DNA of 64,000 nt from Sva-07 sp963741755 (GCA_963741755.1 CAVUJG010000019.1:1-64000), one strand, 5' to 3'; shown: positions 52,356 to 61,471, counted from the first letter of the stretch. Notes: generated from the sequence alone by a model not told the origin. A program made the numbers and translations.

Positions 52356-54721
52356 ACCGTCTGCCGCCTCCACTCGGGTTGCCCGCCCACCGGTTCCCCG
52401 TCGAGACCTGGCGACTCGTGGAGCACTCGTACTCCAACGACGACCTCGGCACGACCGAGACCCTGTTCGCGCTCGGCAACGGCTACCTGGGGATGCGCGC
52501 CAATCCTGAAGAGGGTCGCGAAGCCCACAGCCACGGCACGTACCTCAACGGGTTCCACGAGACGTGGTCGATCCTGCATGCCGAAGACGCGTACGGGTTC
52601 GCGAAGACCGGCCAGACGATCGTCAACGTCCCCGACGCCAAACTGCTCAAGCTCTACGTCGACGACGAGCCGCTGCTGCTGCCCACCGCCGACCTCGACA
52701 GCTACGAACGAGCCGTCGACTTCCGCAACGGCACCCTCACGCGCGACATGATCTGGCGCACACCGGCCGGCAAACGGGTTCGGGTGTCGTCGCAGCGCAT
52801 GGTCAGCTTCGTGCATCGCCACCTCGCGGTGCTCACCTTCGAGATCACGCTCCTCGACGCTGCGGCACCGGTAGTGGTGTCATCGCAGCTCCTCAACCGC
52901 CAGGACGGCGAAGACGAGTACCACGTGAAGGCGGCTGCGCTCGGCGAGGGCAAGGACCCGCGCCAGTCACGCAAGTTCAACCACCGTGTCCTCCAGCCGC
53001 AGCTGCAACGCGAGGACGGCAACGAGATCGTGCTCGGCTACCGCTGCGCGAACAGCAAGATGACACTCGCATGCGGCACACGACACCACATCGACACCTC
53101 GTGCCAGGTCGACGTCACGACCCATGTCGACGCCGACCTCGCGAAGACGGTGTTCACTGTTCGCGCCACACCGGGTGACCCGATCAAGATCACCAAGCTG
53201 GTCTCGTACCACTCCTCCAACGGGGTACCGGCCGTCGAACTCGCCGACCGCTGCTCGCGGACGCTCGAGCGAGCGGAGGCCGACGGTGTCGAGCAGATCG
53301 TGCTCGAACAGCGCGAATGGCTCGACGAGTTCTGGGAACACTCCGACATCGAGTTGCGTGGCGACGATCGAGCGCAGCAGGCACTTCGATGGAACCTGTT
53401 CCAATTGGCCCAGGCATCGGCGCGCACGCAGGAGCAGGGCATCGCCGCCAAGGGGGTCACCGGCGGCGGCTACGACGGCCACTACTTCTGGGACACCGAG
53501 GTGTACGTCGCGCCGTTCCTCTCGTACACGATGCCCGAAGCTGCCCGCAAGATCGTGCGATTCCGCTGGCAGATGCTCGACGCCGCGCGCGAGCGCGCCC
53601 GGGAGATGAGCCAGGTCGGTGCGTTGTATCCGTGGCGGACGATCAACGGCGAAGAGGCCTCGGCGTACTACGCGGCGGGCACCGCGCAGTACCACATCAA
53701 CGCAGCGGTGGTGCTGGCGTTGCGCCGCTACCTCGAGGCGTCGGGCGACATCGAATTCCTGTCGCACGAGGGCGCCGAGATCCTGGTCGAAACGGCGAGG
53801 CTGTGGCATGACCTCGGCTTCTACTCGCAGAACGGGTCACGCACGTTCCACATCCACCGTGTCACGGGGCCCGACGAGTACACGACCGTCGTCAACGACA
53901 ACTTCTACACGAACGTCATGGCGAGGTTCAATCTCCGCTATGCGGCGCGCACGGTTCGGTTCCTGGCGCAGTGGAACCCGGAGGCGTTCGAGGCGCTGAC
54001 CCGCGTGACCGGCCTCGAGCTGCAGGAACTCGACGACTGGGACGCTGCGGCCGACTGCATGTTCGTCCCATTCGACGAAGAACTCGGCATCAATCCGCAG
54101 GACTCCGAGTTCCTCGAACTCGAACCGTGGGACTGGGAGACGACGCCGCCGGAGAACTTCCCACTGCTGCTGCACTACCACCCGCTGGTCATCTACCGCC
54201 ACCAGGTGTTGAAGCAGGCCGACGTGGTGCTGGCGATGTTCCTGCGGTCCGAGCGGTTCCCAGTCGAGCAGAAGCGCCGCAACTTCGACTTCTACGACCC
54301 GATCACCACCGGCGACTCGTCGCTCTCCTCGTGCGTGCAAGCGGTCATTGCTGCCGAGGTCGGCTACGACGAACTCGCACTCGAGTACTTCACCAGGGCG
54401 CTGTACCTCGACCTGTCGGACTCGCACGGAAACACCGCCGACGGTGTGCACGTCGCGAATGCCGGCGGCGTGTGGGCAGGCATCGTGCACGGATTCGCCG
54501 GCATGGTCGAGCAGGGCAACCACATCGAGTTCACGCCGAGGCTGCCGAGCGGATGGGACGGTCTCCGTTTCCGTCTCCGCCGCCACGGCTCGACCATGGG
54601 CGTCGACCTCGATCCCGGCGGCATGACGATCACCGTGTTGGACGGCAGCGGTGTTCCGGTGCGCATCGATGACGGCATCGTGCTGGTGACGGCCGACGAG
54701 CCACTGCGCATCGACCGTTGA
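52352..54721 (+). CDS. Glycoside hydrolase family 65 disaccharide phosphorylase
   Basis: Phosphorolyses an alpha-glucoside (trehalose, maltose, kojibiose or nigerose) to beta-glucose 1-phosphate and glucose. 789 residues, normal for GH65. N-terminal beta-sandwich with ETLFALGNGYLGMRANPEEG; (alpha/alpha)6 barrel with GYDGHYFWDTEVYVAPFL and the general-acid Glu509 in VTGPDEYTTVVNDNFYTNV; phosphate-binding ITTGDSSLSSCVQA; C-terminal HGFAGMVEQGNHIEFTPRLP. Which disaccharide is used cannot be read from the sequence. It overlaps the phosphoglucomutase gene by 4 bp. Confidence 0.93.
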   Translation: MNRLPPPLGLPAHRFPVETWRLVEHSYSNDDLGTTETLFALGNGYLGMRANPEEGREAHSHGTYLNGFHETWSILHAEDAYGFAKTGQTIVNVPDAKLLKLYVDDEPLLLPTADLDSYERAVDFRNGTLTRDMIWRTPAGKRVRVSSQRMVSFVHRHLAVLTFEITLLDAAAPVVVSSQLLNRQDGEDEYHVKAAALGEGKDPRQSRKFNHRVLQPQLQREDGNEIVLGYRCANSKMTLACGTRHHIDTSCQVDVTTHVDADLAKTVFTVRATPGDPIKITKLVSYHSSNGVPAVELADRCSRTLERAEADGVEQIVLEQREWLDEFWEHSDIELRGDDRAQQALRWNLFQLAQASARTQEQGIAAKGVTGGGYDGHYFWDTEVYVAPFLSYTMPEAARKIVRFRWQMLDAARERAREMSQVGALYPWRTINGEEASAYYAAGTAQYHINAAVVLALRRYLEASGDIEFLSHEGAEILVETARLWHDLGFYSQNGSRTFHIHRVTGPDEYTTVVNDNFYTNVMARFNLRYAARTVRFLAQWNPEAFEALTRVTGLELQELDDWDAAADCMFVPFDEELGINPQDSEFLELEPWDWETTPPENFPLLLHYHPLVIYRHQVLKQADVVLAMFLRSERFPVEQKRRNFDFYDPITTGDSSLSSCVQAVIAAEVGYDELALEYFTRALYLDLSDSHGNTADGVHVANAGGVWAGIVHGFAGMVEQGNHIEFTPRLPSGWDGLRFRLRRHGSTMGVDLDPGGMTITVLDGSGVPVRIDDGIVLVTADEPLRIDR

Positions 54722-54770
54722 GCGTGGGCCCATCGCGGCGGGTCGGATCGGGGCAGACGTAACCTCGTGC

Positions 54771-55553
54771 ATGGCTCCGAACCAACCCGACCGACGACGA
54801 CTCGACGGGCGCGTGGCATTGGTGACCGGGGTGTCGCGCCCGATCGGGATCGCCGCGACCGTCGCCCAACGGCTTCACGACCAAGGAGCGACCGTGGTCG
54901 CAACGGGGTGGTCGCCACACGATGCGGAGATGCCGTGGGGCGAACAGCCGCTCGACCGCACCGCGTTCGAGGTCGGCCGTCACGATCTGGAGGACCCGGC
55001 AGTTCCGGGCGCGCTCATCGACGAAGTGGTCGAACTCCACGGCCGGATCGACATCGTCGCGGCCGTCCACGCCCGATCGTCGCACGAGTCGCTCGACGAG
55101 GTCAGCGCCGACGAGCTCGACAGGTGTTGGGCGGCGAATGTGCGCAGCGTGGTGCTCCTCGCGCAGCGCTTCGCGCAACGTCACGTGTCGATCCCGTCGA
55201 GCGCGCCCCCGGTCGGACGGATGCTGTGGTTCACCAGCGGTCAGGGCCTACAACCGATGGACGGCGAGATCGCGTACGCCGTGTCGAAGGGCGCACTGCA
55301 TCAGATGACGGCGTCGATCGATCACGCGCTGTCGAAGTCACGCATCATCGCGAACTGCATCAATCCTGGACCGGTCGACACCGGCTACGCGGACGGAGAT
55401 GCACACGCAGCGGTCGCCGCGATGTTCCCCGATGGCCGATGGGGAACACCGAGCGACATCGCCGACGTCGTCGGGTTCCTCGTGAGCGACGAAGGCGCAT
55501 GGATCCGTGGACAGGTTCTGGATGTCGAGGGCGGTTTTCATCGCTTCGCCTGA
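54771..55553 (+). CDS. Short-chain dehydrogenase/reductase
   Basis: 260 residues. Cofactor region ALVTGVSRPIGIAATVAQRL, a VVATGWSPHD segment after beta-2, WAANVRSVVLLAQRF, and the catalytic YAVSKGALHQM (YxxxK). The usual NNAG is replaced by AAVHARSSHES, and the catalytic Ser region is MLWFTSGQGLQPM, so this is a divergent SDR of unknown substrate. C-terminal GQVLDVEGGFHRFA is typical. It shares the strand with and is 21 bp before the next SDR. Confidence 0.85.
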   Translation: MAPNQPDRRRLDGRVALVTGVSRPIGIAATVAQRLHDQGATVVATGWSPHDAEMPWGEQPLDRTAFEVGRHDLEDPAVPGALIDEVVELHGRIDIVAAVHARSSHESLDEVSADELDRCWAANVRSVVLLAQRFAQRHVSIPSSAPPVGRMLWFTSGQGLQPMDGEIAYAVSKGALHQMTASIDHALSKSRIIANCINPGPVDTGYADGDAHAAVAAMFPDGRWGTPSDIADVVGFLVSDEGAWIRGQVLDVEGGFHRFA

Positions 55554-55574
55554 GCGCCGTTAGCGTTGGATCCC

Positions 55575-56471
55575 ATGACTGATCTCGGATTCGACGGCAA
55601 GGTAGCGATCATCACGGGCGCCGGTGGCGGCCTCGGAAAGCAGCACGCGCTGATGATGGCCAAGCGCGGTGCGCTCATCGTGGTGAACGATCTCGGAGGC
55701 GCCGTCGACGGCACCGGCAGCGACAAGGGCGCAGCGCAGCTCGTCGTCGACGAGATCAAGGCCGCAGGTGGCGAAGCCGTCGCGAACACCGACTCGGTCG
55801 CCACGCCGGAAGGTGGCGCCGCGATCGTGCAGAGCGCCGTCGACACGTTCGGCAAGGTCGACATCGTGATCAACAACGCCGGCATCCTTCGCGACAAGTC
55901 GTTCCACAACATGGATGCCGACCTGTTCGACCCGGTGATCGCGGTCCACCTCCGCGGTGCGTTCAACGTGACCCAGCCGGCGTGGAAGATCATGCGCGAA
56001 CAGGGATACGGCCGCATCGTGTCGACCTCGTCGGCGGCCGGCATTTTCGGCAACTTCGGCCAGGCCAACTACGGCGCAGCGAAGATGGGCCTCGTCGGCT
56101 TCACCAACGTGCTCGCGGTCGAGGGAGCAAAATTCAACATCAAGGCCAACGCCATCGCACCGCTGGCGCTGACCCGCATGACCGAGGACATCCTCGGCGG
56201 CCTGGGCGACAAGCTCCAGCCCGAACTGATCTCGCCGCTGGTGACCTATCTCGCCCACGAGTCGTGCGAGGCGACCGGGCGGGTGTTCTCCGTCGGTGGC
56301 GGCCGCGTCGCCGAGGTGTTCATCGCCGAGACCGTCGGCTACACCAACACCAGCGACCTCACACCCGAGGACCTCGCCGCCCACTGGGGCGACGTCACCG
56401 CCCAGGACGGTTACGCCGTGCCGGCAACCATCGCCGACGAGACCGCCCTGTTCCTCAAAGCCCTCTCCTGA
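55575..56471 (+). CDS. Short-chain dehydrogenase, MFE-type (3R)-hydroxyacyl-CoA dehydrogenase
   Basis: 298 residues from ATG 55575. TGAGGGLGKQHALMMAKRGA, VVNDLGGAVDGTGSDKGAAQ, NNAGILRDKSFHNMD, VSTSSAAGIFGNFGQANYGA and AKMGLVG are those of the dehydrogenase part of MFE-2 enzymes. It is a paralogue of the SDR at 27650 (same VVNDLGG-VDG motif), but without a MaoC partner beside it; an acyl-CoA dehydrogenase gene follows instead. ATG is 8 nt after TAGCGT. Confidence 0.9.
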   Translation: MTDLGFDGKVAIITGAGGGLGKQHALMMAKRGALIVVNDLGGAVDGTGSDKGAAQLVVDEIKAAGGEAVANTDSVATPEGGAAIVQSAVDTFGKVDIVINNAGILRDKSFHNMDADLFDPVIAVHLRGAFNVTQPAWKIMREQGYGRIVSTSSAAGIFGNFGQANYGAAKMGLVGFTNVLAVEGAKFNIKANAIAPLALTRMTEDILGGLGDKLQPELISPLVTYLAHESCEATGRVFSVGGGRVAEVFIAETVGYTNTSDLTPEDLAAHWGDVTAQDGYAVPATIADETALFLKALS

Positions 56472-56495
56472 GGCGACGCCAAGACGCCACCCAGA

Positions 56496-56542
56496 TTCTC
56501 GTGAACAACTGCGCGTTCTGAGCGCGCAGTTGTTCACGAGAA
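56496..56542. terminator. 20-bp perfect inverted repeat, possible terminator
   Basis: Arms TTCTCGTGAACAACTGCGCG and its exact reverse complement surround a 7-nt loop (56516-56522). It lies 24 bp after the SDR stop and 51 bp before the acyl-CoA dehydrogenase start. There is no T-tract, so it is either a rho-dependent or non-canonical terminator, a processing hairpin, or a third palindromic repeat family. Confidence 0.6.
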
Positions 56543-56592
56543 GGGCTGCCCGGGGTCGTTCTGAACGCCGGCTGGCCGCGACACTGGCCGAC

Positions 56593-57711
56593 GTGATCGA
56601 CGTCGACGAGTTCCAGGCCCAGGCAGCGGGCTGGCTGGCGGCCAATCGACAGCACGCGCCGCGTGACTACGGGGCGATCTGTCCTCCCGACCTCGTCGAC
56701 GCGGGACTCGACTGGCAGCGACGGCTGACCGCCGACGGCTGGGCCGGCATCCACTGGCCGGTCGAGCACGGCGGTCGCGGTCTCACGGCGGAACACAACG
56801 GTGTCTGGCTGCTCGAATGCGCCCGTGCCGGGGTGCCGGCGGTGTTCAACATGGTCGGGTTCGTACTCACGGGTGGTGCGATCATGCGGTACGGGACCCC
56901 CGAACAGCAGGCGGCCCATCTCGGATCGACGCTGGCGACCGAACACGTGTGGTGCCAGCTGTTCTCCGAACCGGGCGCGGGCAGTGACCTCGGATCGTTG
57001 TCGACACGGGCAGAACTCGACGGCGAGCGCTACGTCGTCAACGGTCAGAAGGTGTGGTGCTCGGGAGGCCGCTACTCCAACTGGGGCATCCTGATGGCTC
57101 GGACCCGGCCGCTCGACGAGGCACCGAAACACGACGGGATCTCGTTCTTCCTGTGCCCGATGGACCTGCCCGGCATCGAAGTTCGCCCGCTGAAGCAGAT
57201 GACCGGAGAGGCCGAGTTCGACGAGGTGTTCTTCACCGACGTCTCGCTCCCGGCCGACTGCCTGCTCGGCCCGCTGCACGGAGGTTGGGGGGTCGGGATG
57301 GCAGTGCTCACCAGCGAGCGCGGCCACATCGGCACGTCGGTGATCGGGCTCGAACGGCGACTCGACCAGATGGCCCACCTCGCCGAAGGGCGCGACCTCA
57401 CAGCGAACGAGCGCCAGCGACTCGCCGGTCTTCTGGCGAGCGGCAGCGCCATGAAGGCAATGGCGCAACGCCAAGGTCCGGTGGCATCAACGGCCGCGTC
57501 GCTGATGAAGCTCGGCATCACCGAGATGATGTTCGACGTGGCGATGCTGCGAGGTGACCTCGACGGCCCACAGGCGATGCTCGACGGTCCGAGCGCCACC
57601 GGCATGCTCGCCGCACCCGGCGGCCGGATCGCCGGCGGTTCCAGTCAGGTCCAGCGCAACATCATCGGCGAACGCCTGCTCGGTCTCCCCCGCGAGCCCA
57701 AGCCGACCTGA
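56593..57711 (+). CDS. Acyl-CoA dehydrogenase
   Basis: 372 residues. FAD/CoA dehydrogenase segments WAGIHWPVEHGGRGLTAEHN, VWCQLFSEPGAGSDLGSLST near residue 125, VVNGQKVWCSGGRYSNWGIL, TGEAEFDEVFFTDVSLP, and C-terminal GGSSQVQRNIIGERLLGLPR. The usual C-terminal catalytic region is shortened and the catalytic Glu position is not certain, as in the heteromeric sterol-type (FadE) dehydrogenases; pairing with another FadE is possible. GTG 56593 is chosen because the family N-terminus starts here; the longer open frame upstream covers the hairpin. Confidence 0.88.
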   Translation: MIDVDEFQAQAAGWLAANRQHAPRDYGAICPPDLVDAGLDWQRRLTADGWAGIHWPVEHGGRGLTAEHNGVWLLECARAGVPAVFNMVGFVLTGGAIMRYGTPEQQAAHLGSTLATEHVWCQLFSEPGAGSDLGSLSTRAELDGERYVVNGQKVWCSGGRYSNWGILMARTRPLDEAPKHDGISFFLCPMDLPGIEVRPLKQMTGEAEFDEVFFTDVSLPADCLLGPLHGGWGVGMAVLTSERGHIGTSVIGLERRLDQMAHLAEGRDLTANERQRLAGLLASGSAMKAMAQRQGPVASTAASLMKLGITEMMFDVAMLRGDLDGPQAMLDGPSATGMLAAPGGRIAGGSSQVQRNIIGERLLGLPREPKPT

Positions 57712-57751
57712 CGATTCGCACTCGGAGGCGAGCCATCGCCATGATGGCCCG

Positions 57752-58591
57752 GTGCGCGTTGCCTCGTCCGATCACGTCAGTGTTGCGATCCACGAGTTCG
57801 GAGGCGCCGGCCGGCCGCTCCTGCTCTCGCACGCAACCGGCTTTCACGGCTACTGCTACCTCCCGATCGCGGACGAGTTGAGCGACCAGTTCACATCGTT
57901 CGCACTCGACTACCGCGGCCACGGCGACACCGCTCGCCCCGACGACTGGCAGGTCGAGTGGGGTCGCTACGGCGACGACGCGCTTGCCGCCGCGCGTGCC
58001 GTCGCCCCCGACGGCGGCCTCGTCGGGTTCGGCCACTCGATGGGTGGCGCCGGATTGCTGATGGCTGCCCATCGCGATCCGGGTCTGTTCGACCTGATCG
58101 TCGCCTTCGAGCCGATCGTGTTCCCTCCCCGCGAGGTCGACCCCCACGACGGCACGGAGAACAACGGAACGGTCCTGTCCCGAGGGGCGCGCAAGCGGCG
58201 GGCGTCCTTCGACACGTTCGACGACGCGATCGCCAACTACTCGTCGAAGCCGCCGATGATGGCGTTCGATCCGGACGTGTTGCGCCTCTACGTGGCGCAC
58301 GGCTTCCGCCCCGCACCCGAAGGCATCCGCCTGAAGTGCGACCCCGAACACGAAGCACGCACCTTCGACACCGGAGGCACCCACACGACGTGGGCAGACC
58401 TCCCGGAGATCGACACGCGGGTGGTCGTGGTGGCTGGCAAGGTCGACGAGTTCGGCCCCGCTGCCATCGCCAAGGACATCGCCGAGGTGCTGCCGAACGC
58501 GACCTATGTCGAGAACGACGCCTGGAACCATTTCACGCCGTTCATCGATCCGGCAGCGATGGCCCAGCTCGTGCGCGACGCCGCACGCTGA
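57752..58591 (+). CDS. Alpha/beta-hydrolase
   Basis: 279 residues. LLLSHATGFHGYCYLPIADE (oxyanion region), ALDYRGHGDTARP, nucleophile elbow VGFGHSMGGAGLLMA near residue 96, acid region VVVVAGKVDEFGP, and the histidine in ENDAWNHFTPF. It could be an ester or C-C bond hydrolase of the surrounding catabolic cluster; the substrate is unknown. GTG 57752 is close to a CATGAT hexamer (6-nt spacing). Convergent with the SARP regulator gene, 36 bp apart. Confidence 0.87.
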   Translation: MRVASSDHVSVAIHEFGGAGRPLLLSHATGFHGYCYLPIADELSDQFTSFALDYRGHGDTARPDDWQVEWGRYGDDALAAARAVAPDGGLVGFGHSMGGAGLLMAAHRDPGLFDLIVAFEPIVFPPREVDPHDGTENNGTVLSRGARKRRASFDTFDDAIANYSSKPPMMAFDPDVLRLYVAHGFRPAPEGIRLKCDPEHEARTFDTGGTHTTWADLPEIDTRVVVVAGKVDEFGPAAIAKDIAEVLPNATYVENDAWNHFTPFIDPAAMAQLVRDAAR

Positions 58592-58627
58592 GCCGGCCTG
58601 CGCAGAGCGACGTCGAGCGGCTCTGAC

Positions 58628-60787
58628 TCAGCTCGGGCCAGAACCCGCGTAGTCGCCGTGCAGCCAGTGCCATGCGGTCTGGGCAGCCACGAACTTCCGC
58701 AAACGCAAACCGCCTCGACGCGGATCATCATCGGCAAGGCGTTCGAGCGCATGGTCGTACCACTGCACCGCCTCGACCTTGGCGCCAGTTCGATCGCTGG
58801 CATCTCCCGCGTCGATGAACGCCTCGACGGACGCTTCGGGCGAGGCGGCAGGTCCTGCGGCGAGATAATGCGACGCCACAGCCACCGTCACGTCCTGCGA
58901 CGGCGGCAATGCCGCCCAAGCCTCGGCTGCCGCGACGTTCAGATCCTGAAGGTGCAGACCCGTCATTCCGGTCGTCACGGCCGTTCGGATGATCGCATGG
59001 GCGAATCGGTACCGGGGCTCGTCGAGCTCCTCCTCGGCCAGGATCCCGGCCTGGACCGCCTCCGCCAGGGCCGCTGGCACGTCGGGCACAATGCCGGCGA
59101 ACTGCCTCAACAGGCTGATCGGTCCGGCCTCTCCCAGCACCGCCGCATACTCGAGCAGGAGCTGGGTCCCTGGAGACAGTCGGCGCAACCGACGCGAGAC
59201 GACTTCGGTGACTCCCACCGGAACTCCGTCGCGGGTACCGGTCCGGGCGATGTGGTCGATGATTTCGACGGCCAGAAAGGGATTGCCATCCGTCTCCCGA
59301 TAGATCCAGCCCGCCAGCTCGTCGTTGCTGCCAAGGTCGTCGCCGGACATCAGCAGCACGAGGTCGCGCTCGGCCAGCCCGCCGAGCGACATGCGTTCGA
59401 CCTCCGGCTCGGTTCGGAGGTCGGCGAGAATGTCGTCGAGGAGGTCGGTGGGCTCGGTCGTGCGGTGGGTTCCGATCGTGAGGCACCTCGGTAGCCGGTG
59501 ACCGGCGGCCAGGAAGTGAGCCAGCCGGAGCGTGGCCGAGTCAGCCCAGTGCAGGTCTTCCAGGACGAGGATCAGGCAACGGTCTCCTTGGATCCGACGC
59601 AGAATCCAACAGAACGTGTCGAATCGTTCGAGCAACGAGATGTCCGCCATCTGCGAGTTTGTTGCCTCGACGGTGACACCCGGTCGAAGCGCCTGCAATG
59701 ACGAGATGACCTGCACCACCGACGGCCACCGCTCCTCCAACAGTTCGAACGCAGCGCTGCCGCCGATCGCCCGGAGGTGATCGGTCAGCGCTTCGACGAA
59801 TGGCCGGTACGGCACGGCGACGTGCTCGTCACAGCGCCCGGTGAGCACGACGGAGTCGTCGGCGACCGCTGCTCGGGCCACCTCGCGGGCGAGGGTGGTC
59901 TTGCCGATGCCGGGCTCACCGCCCACGAACACCGTGCGTTGCGCTCCAGCTGCGGCTTGGTCGAGCCGGTTGCGCAGGCGTGCGAGCTCGTCCGCTCGAC
60001 CGACGATGGTCGGCTGACCCGAAGGTTTCGCCCACGACGAGGCGGGCGAGCGGAGCAGTGGGCTGTGTTCGAGTATCTGGCGCTCGAGCTCGATGAGCGT
60101 CGGCCCGGGCGAGACACCGAGATCCTCCAGGAGCACGCGGCGTGCGTCGGCCAGGCGGCGGAGTGCGTCGACCTGACGATCGCTGCGGTACAGGGCAAGC
60201 GCGAGCGCCGCCCAGAGACCCTCGCGATAGGGATGCTCACGGGTCAGCTCGTCGAGCAACACGATCGCGTCGCGGTGGTCGCCGAGATCGAGCATCAGTC
60301 GAGCCCTGAGTTCTGCTGCATCGATCACCTGCTCCGACAGCAGCGCCGCAGAGGCCGCGAGAGCACCGTCAGGCGCCGCGTCACCGAAGGGAACCCCGAC
60401 GGCAATGGAGCACGCATCGTCGAGGAGCAACCGAGCGCGCTCGGGCTCAGAGGTGGAAACGAGGCTCGCCGCGTTCGTCAGCTGCCTGAACCGGACGACG
60501 TCGACCGCGTCGTCGTCGATGGCGAGCAGGTAGCCGTTCTCCGTGGTCCGGATCGAAGCGTGGCCGATGACCTTGCGGAGATCGGAGATGTATCCCTGCA
60601 CCAGGTTCGGGGCCGACTGCGGCGGGCGGTCATGCCACAACGCGTCGATGATCGAGTCGACCGATCGACTTCGACCGACGCTCAGCGCGAGGAACGCGAG
60701 AAGCCATCGAGGCTTCGCAGCACCGATCGTCGCCGCCCCACCGTCGTCGACGGCGACCTCGATGCCTCCGAACAGTTGGACCCTCAC
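58628..60787 (-). CDS. SARP/BTAD-type transcriptional regulator with AAA ATPase domain
   Basis: 719 residues. N-terminal OmpR-like DNA-binding domain (about 1-90: RWLLAFLALSVGRSRSVDSI, VQGYISDLRKVIG), bacterial transcriptional activation domain (about 95-240: EHPYREGLWAALALALYRSD, VLLEDLGVSPGPTLIELERQ), then a NACHT/AAA module with VGRADELARLRNRLD, Walker A FVGGEPGIGKTTLAREVA near residue 290 and Walker B LILVLEDLHWADSATL. The C-terminal TPR region is short compared with the 900-1100 residues of many relatives, so it may be naturally short or truncated. It diverges from two DUF4242 genes, its likely targets. Confidence 0.9.
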   Translation of the reverse strand: MRVQLFGGIEVAVDDGGAATIGAAKPRWLLAFLALSVGRSRSVDSIIDALWHDRPPQSAPNLVQGYISDLRKVIGHASIRTTENGYLLAIDDDAVDVVRFRQLTNAASLVSTSEPERARLLLDDACSIAVGVPFGDAAPDGALAASAALLSEQVIDAAELRARLMLDLGDHRDAIVLLDELTREHPYREGLWAALALALYRSDRQVDALRRLADARRVLLEDLGVSPGPTLIELERQILEHSPLLRSPASSWAKPSGQPTIVGRADELARLRNRLDQAAAGAQRTVFVGGEPGIGKTTLAREVARAAVADDSVVLTGRCDEHVAVPYRPFVEALTDHLRAIGGSAAFELLEERWPSVVQVISSLQALRPGVTVEATNSQMADISLLERFDTFCWILRRIQGDRCLILVLEDLHWADSATLRLAHFLAAGHRLPRCLTIGTHRTTEPTDLLDDILADLRTEPEVERMSLGGLAERDLVLLMSGDDLGSNDELAGWIYRETDGNPFLAVEIIDHIARTGTRDGVPVGVTEVVSRRLRRLSPGTQLLLEYAAVLGEAGPISLLRQFAGIVPDVPAALAEAVQAGILAEEELDEPRYRFAHAIIRTAVTTGMTGLHLQDLNVAAAEAWAALPPSQDVTVAVASHYLAAGPAASPEASVEAFIDAGDASDRTGAKVEAVQWYDHALERLADDDPRRGGLRLRKFVAAQTAWHWLHGDYAGSGPS

Positions 60788-60898
60788 GACTCCAGTGTGG
60801 CTCCAGTCGGACTCCAGGCCGTTACGACACGATCACCAACGAGAACAACGAACACCGAAACAACCGACGAACACCAACCCGAGAGTGAAGGAATCACC
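60788..60898. promoter_or_regulatory. Divergent regulatory region between SARP gene and DUF4242 genes
   Basis: This 111-bp spacer is locally A/C-rich on the + strand, unlike the GC-rich surroundings, and contains CGAACACC twice (60849-60856 and 60868-60875, 19 bp apart) plus related CACCAACGA/CACCAACCC. SARP proteins bind short direct repeats, so these are candidate operator half-sites. A GAAGGA Shine-Dalgarno precedes ATG 60899. Confidence 0.5.
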
Positions 60899-61174
60899 AT
60901 GCAGAGCTACTTGATCGAGCGCAACTTCGGCCATGTCACACCCGAGCAACTCGCCGCCGGCGGGTCGCAGTCGAAACGGTGCGCAGCCGAGCAATTCCCC
61001 GACACGATCATCTGGAAGCAGTCGCATGCCGTCGAGACGGCCGATGGTCTCGTCACCTACTGCCTCTACGAGGCAGCGAGCGAGGACACGATCCGAGAGC
61101 ACGCCACCGCAGCCGGATTGCCGTGTGACAAGATCAGCGCCGTGCAGGTCGTCGGTCCCGACGACTTCGAATGA
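60899..61174 (+). CDS. DUF4242 domain protein, first of tandem pair
   Basis: 91 residues. MQSYLIERNFGHVTPEQLAA, SKRCAAEQFPDTIIWKQSHA, YCLYEAASEDTIREHATAAG and LPCDKISAVQVVGPDDFE match the small DUF4242 family (ferredoxin-like alpha/beta, one domain). No function is established. The E-R/H-A-x-x-G-LPC pattern is seen in relatives of nickel- or copper-linked genes, but no metal role is inferred here. Followed 12 bp later by a paralogue and divergent from a SARP regulator. Confidence 0.85.
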   Translation: MQSYLIERNFGHVTPEQLAAGGSQSKRCAAEQFPDTIIWKQSHAVETADGLVTYCLYEAASEDTIREHATAAGLPCDKISAVQVVGPDDFE

Positions 61175-61186
61175 GGGGTTGAGATC

Positions 61187-61471
61187 GTGCCGAAATTCCT
61201 GGTCGAGCGAGTGTGGGATCCGATGGACGAAGCCGAGCTCGCCAAGATGGCGGTGCTCTCCAAACGGATCATCGACGAGAGCTTCGGTGACATCAGTTGG
61301 GAGCGGTCCCAGGTCGCCGTCGATGACGACGGCGTGATCAGGACGTTCTGCGTCTACGGTGCCCCCGGCAAGGACCGAGTTCGCGAGCACTCGGCCGTGC
61401 TGGGGTGCCATCGCATCGAGAACATCTACGAGATCGCCGGCGACATCGATCCCGCCGACCTTCCGTCGTAG
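61187..61471 (+). CDS. DUF4242 domain protein, second of tandem pair
   Basis: 94 residues, GTG start. MPKFLVERVWDPMDEAELAK, SKRIIDESFGDISWERSQVA, TFCVYGAPGKDRVREHSAVL and GCHRIENIYEIAGDIDPADL. Clearly homologous to the preceding protein (S-K-R, W-x-x-S, C-x-Y, REHA/S) but diverged. Two paralogues in tandem could form a hetero-oligomer. Probably one transcript with 60899. Confidence 0.85.
   Translation: MPKFLVERVWDPMDEAELAKMAVLSKRIIDESFGDISWERSQVAVDDDGVIRTFCVYGAPGKDRVREHSAVLGCHRIENIYEIAGDIDPADLPS

Noticed and set aside
58628..60787. SARP regulator considered as a frameshifted longer protein
   Set aside because: Only 36 bp separate its stop from the convergent hydrolase, and I see no continuing TPR sequence in other frames, so a naturally short C-terminus is simpler.
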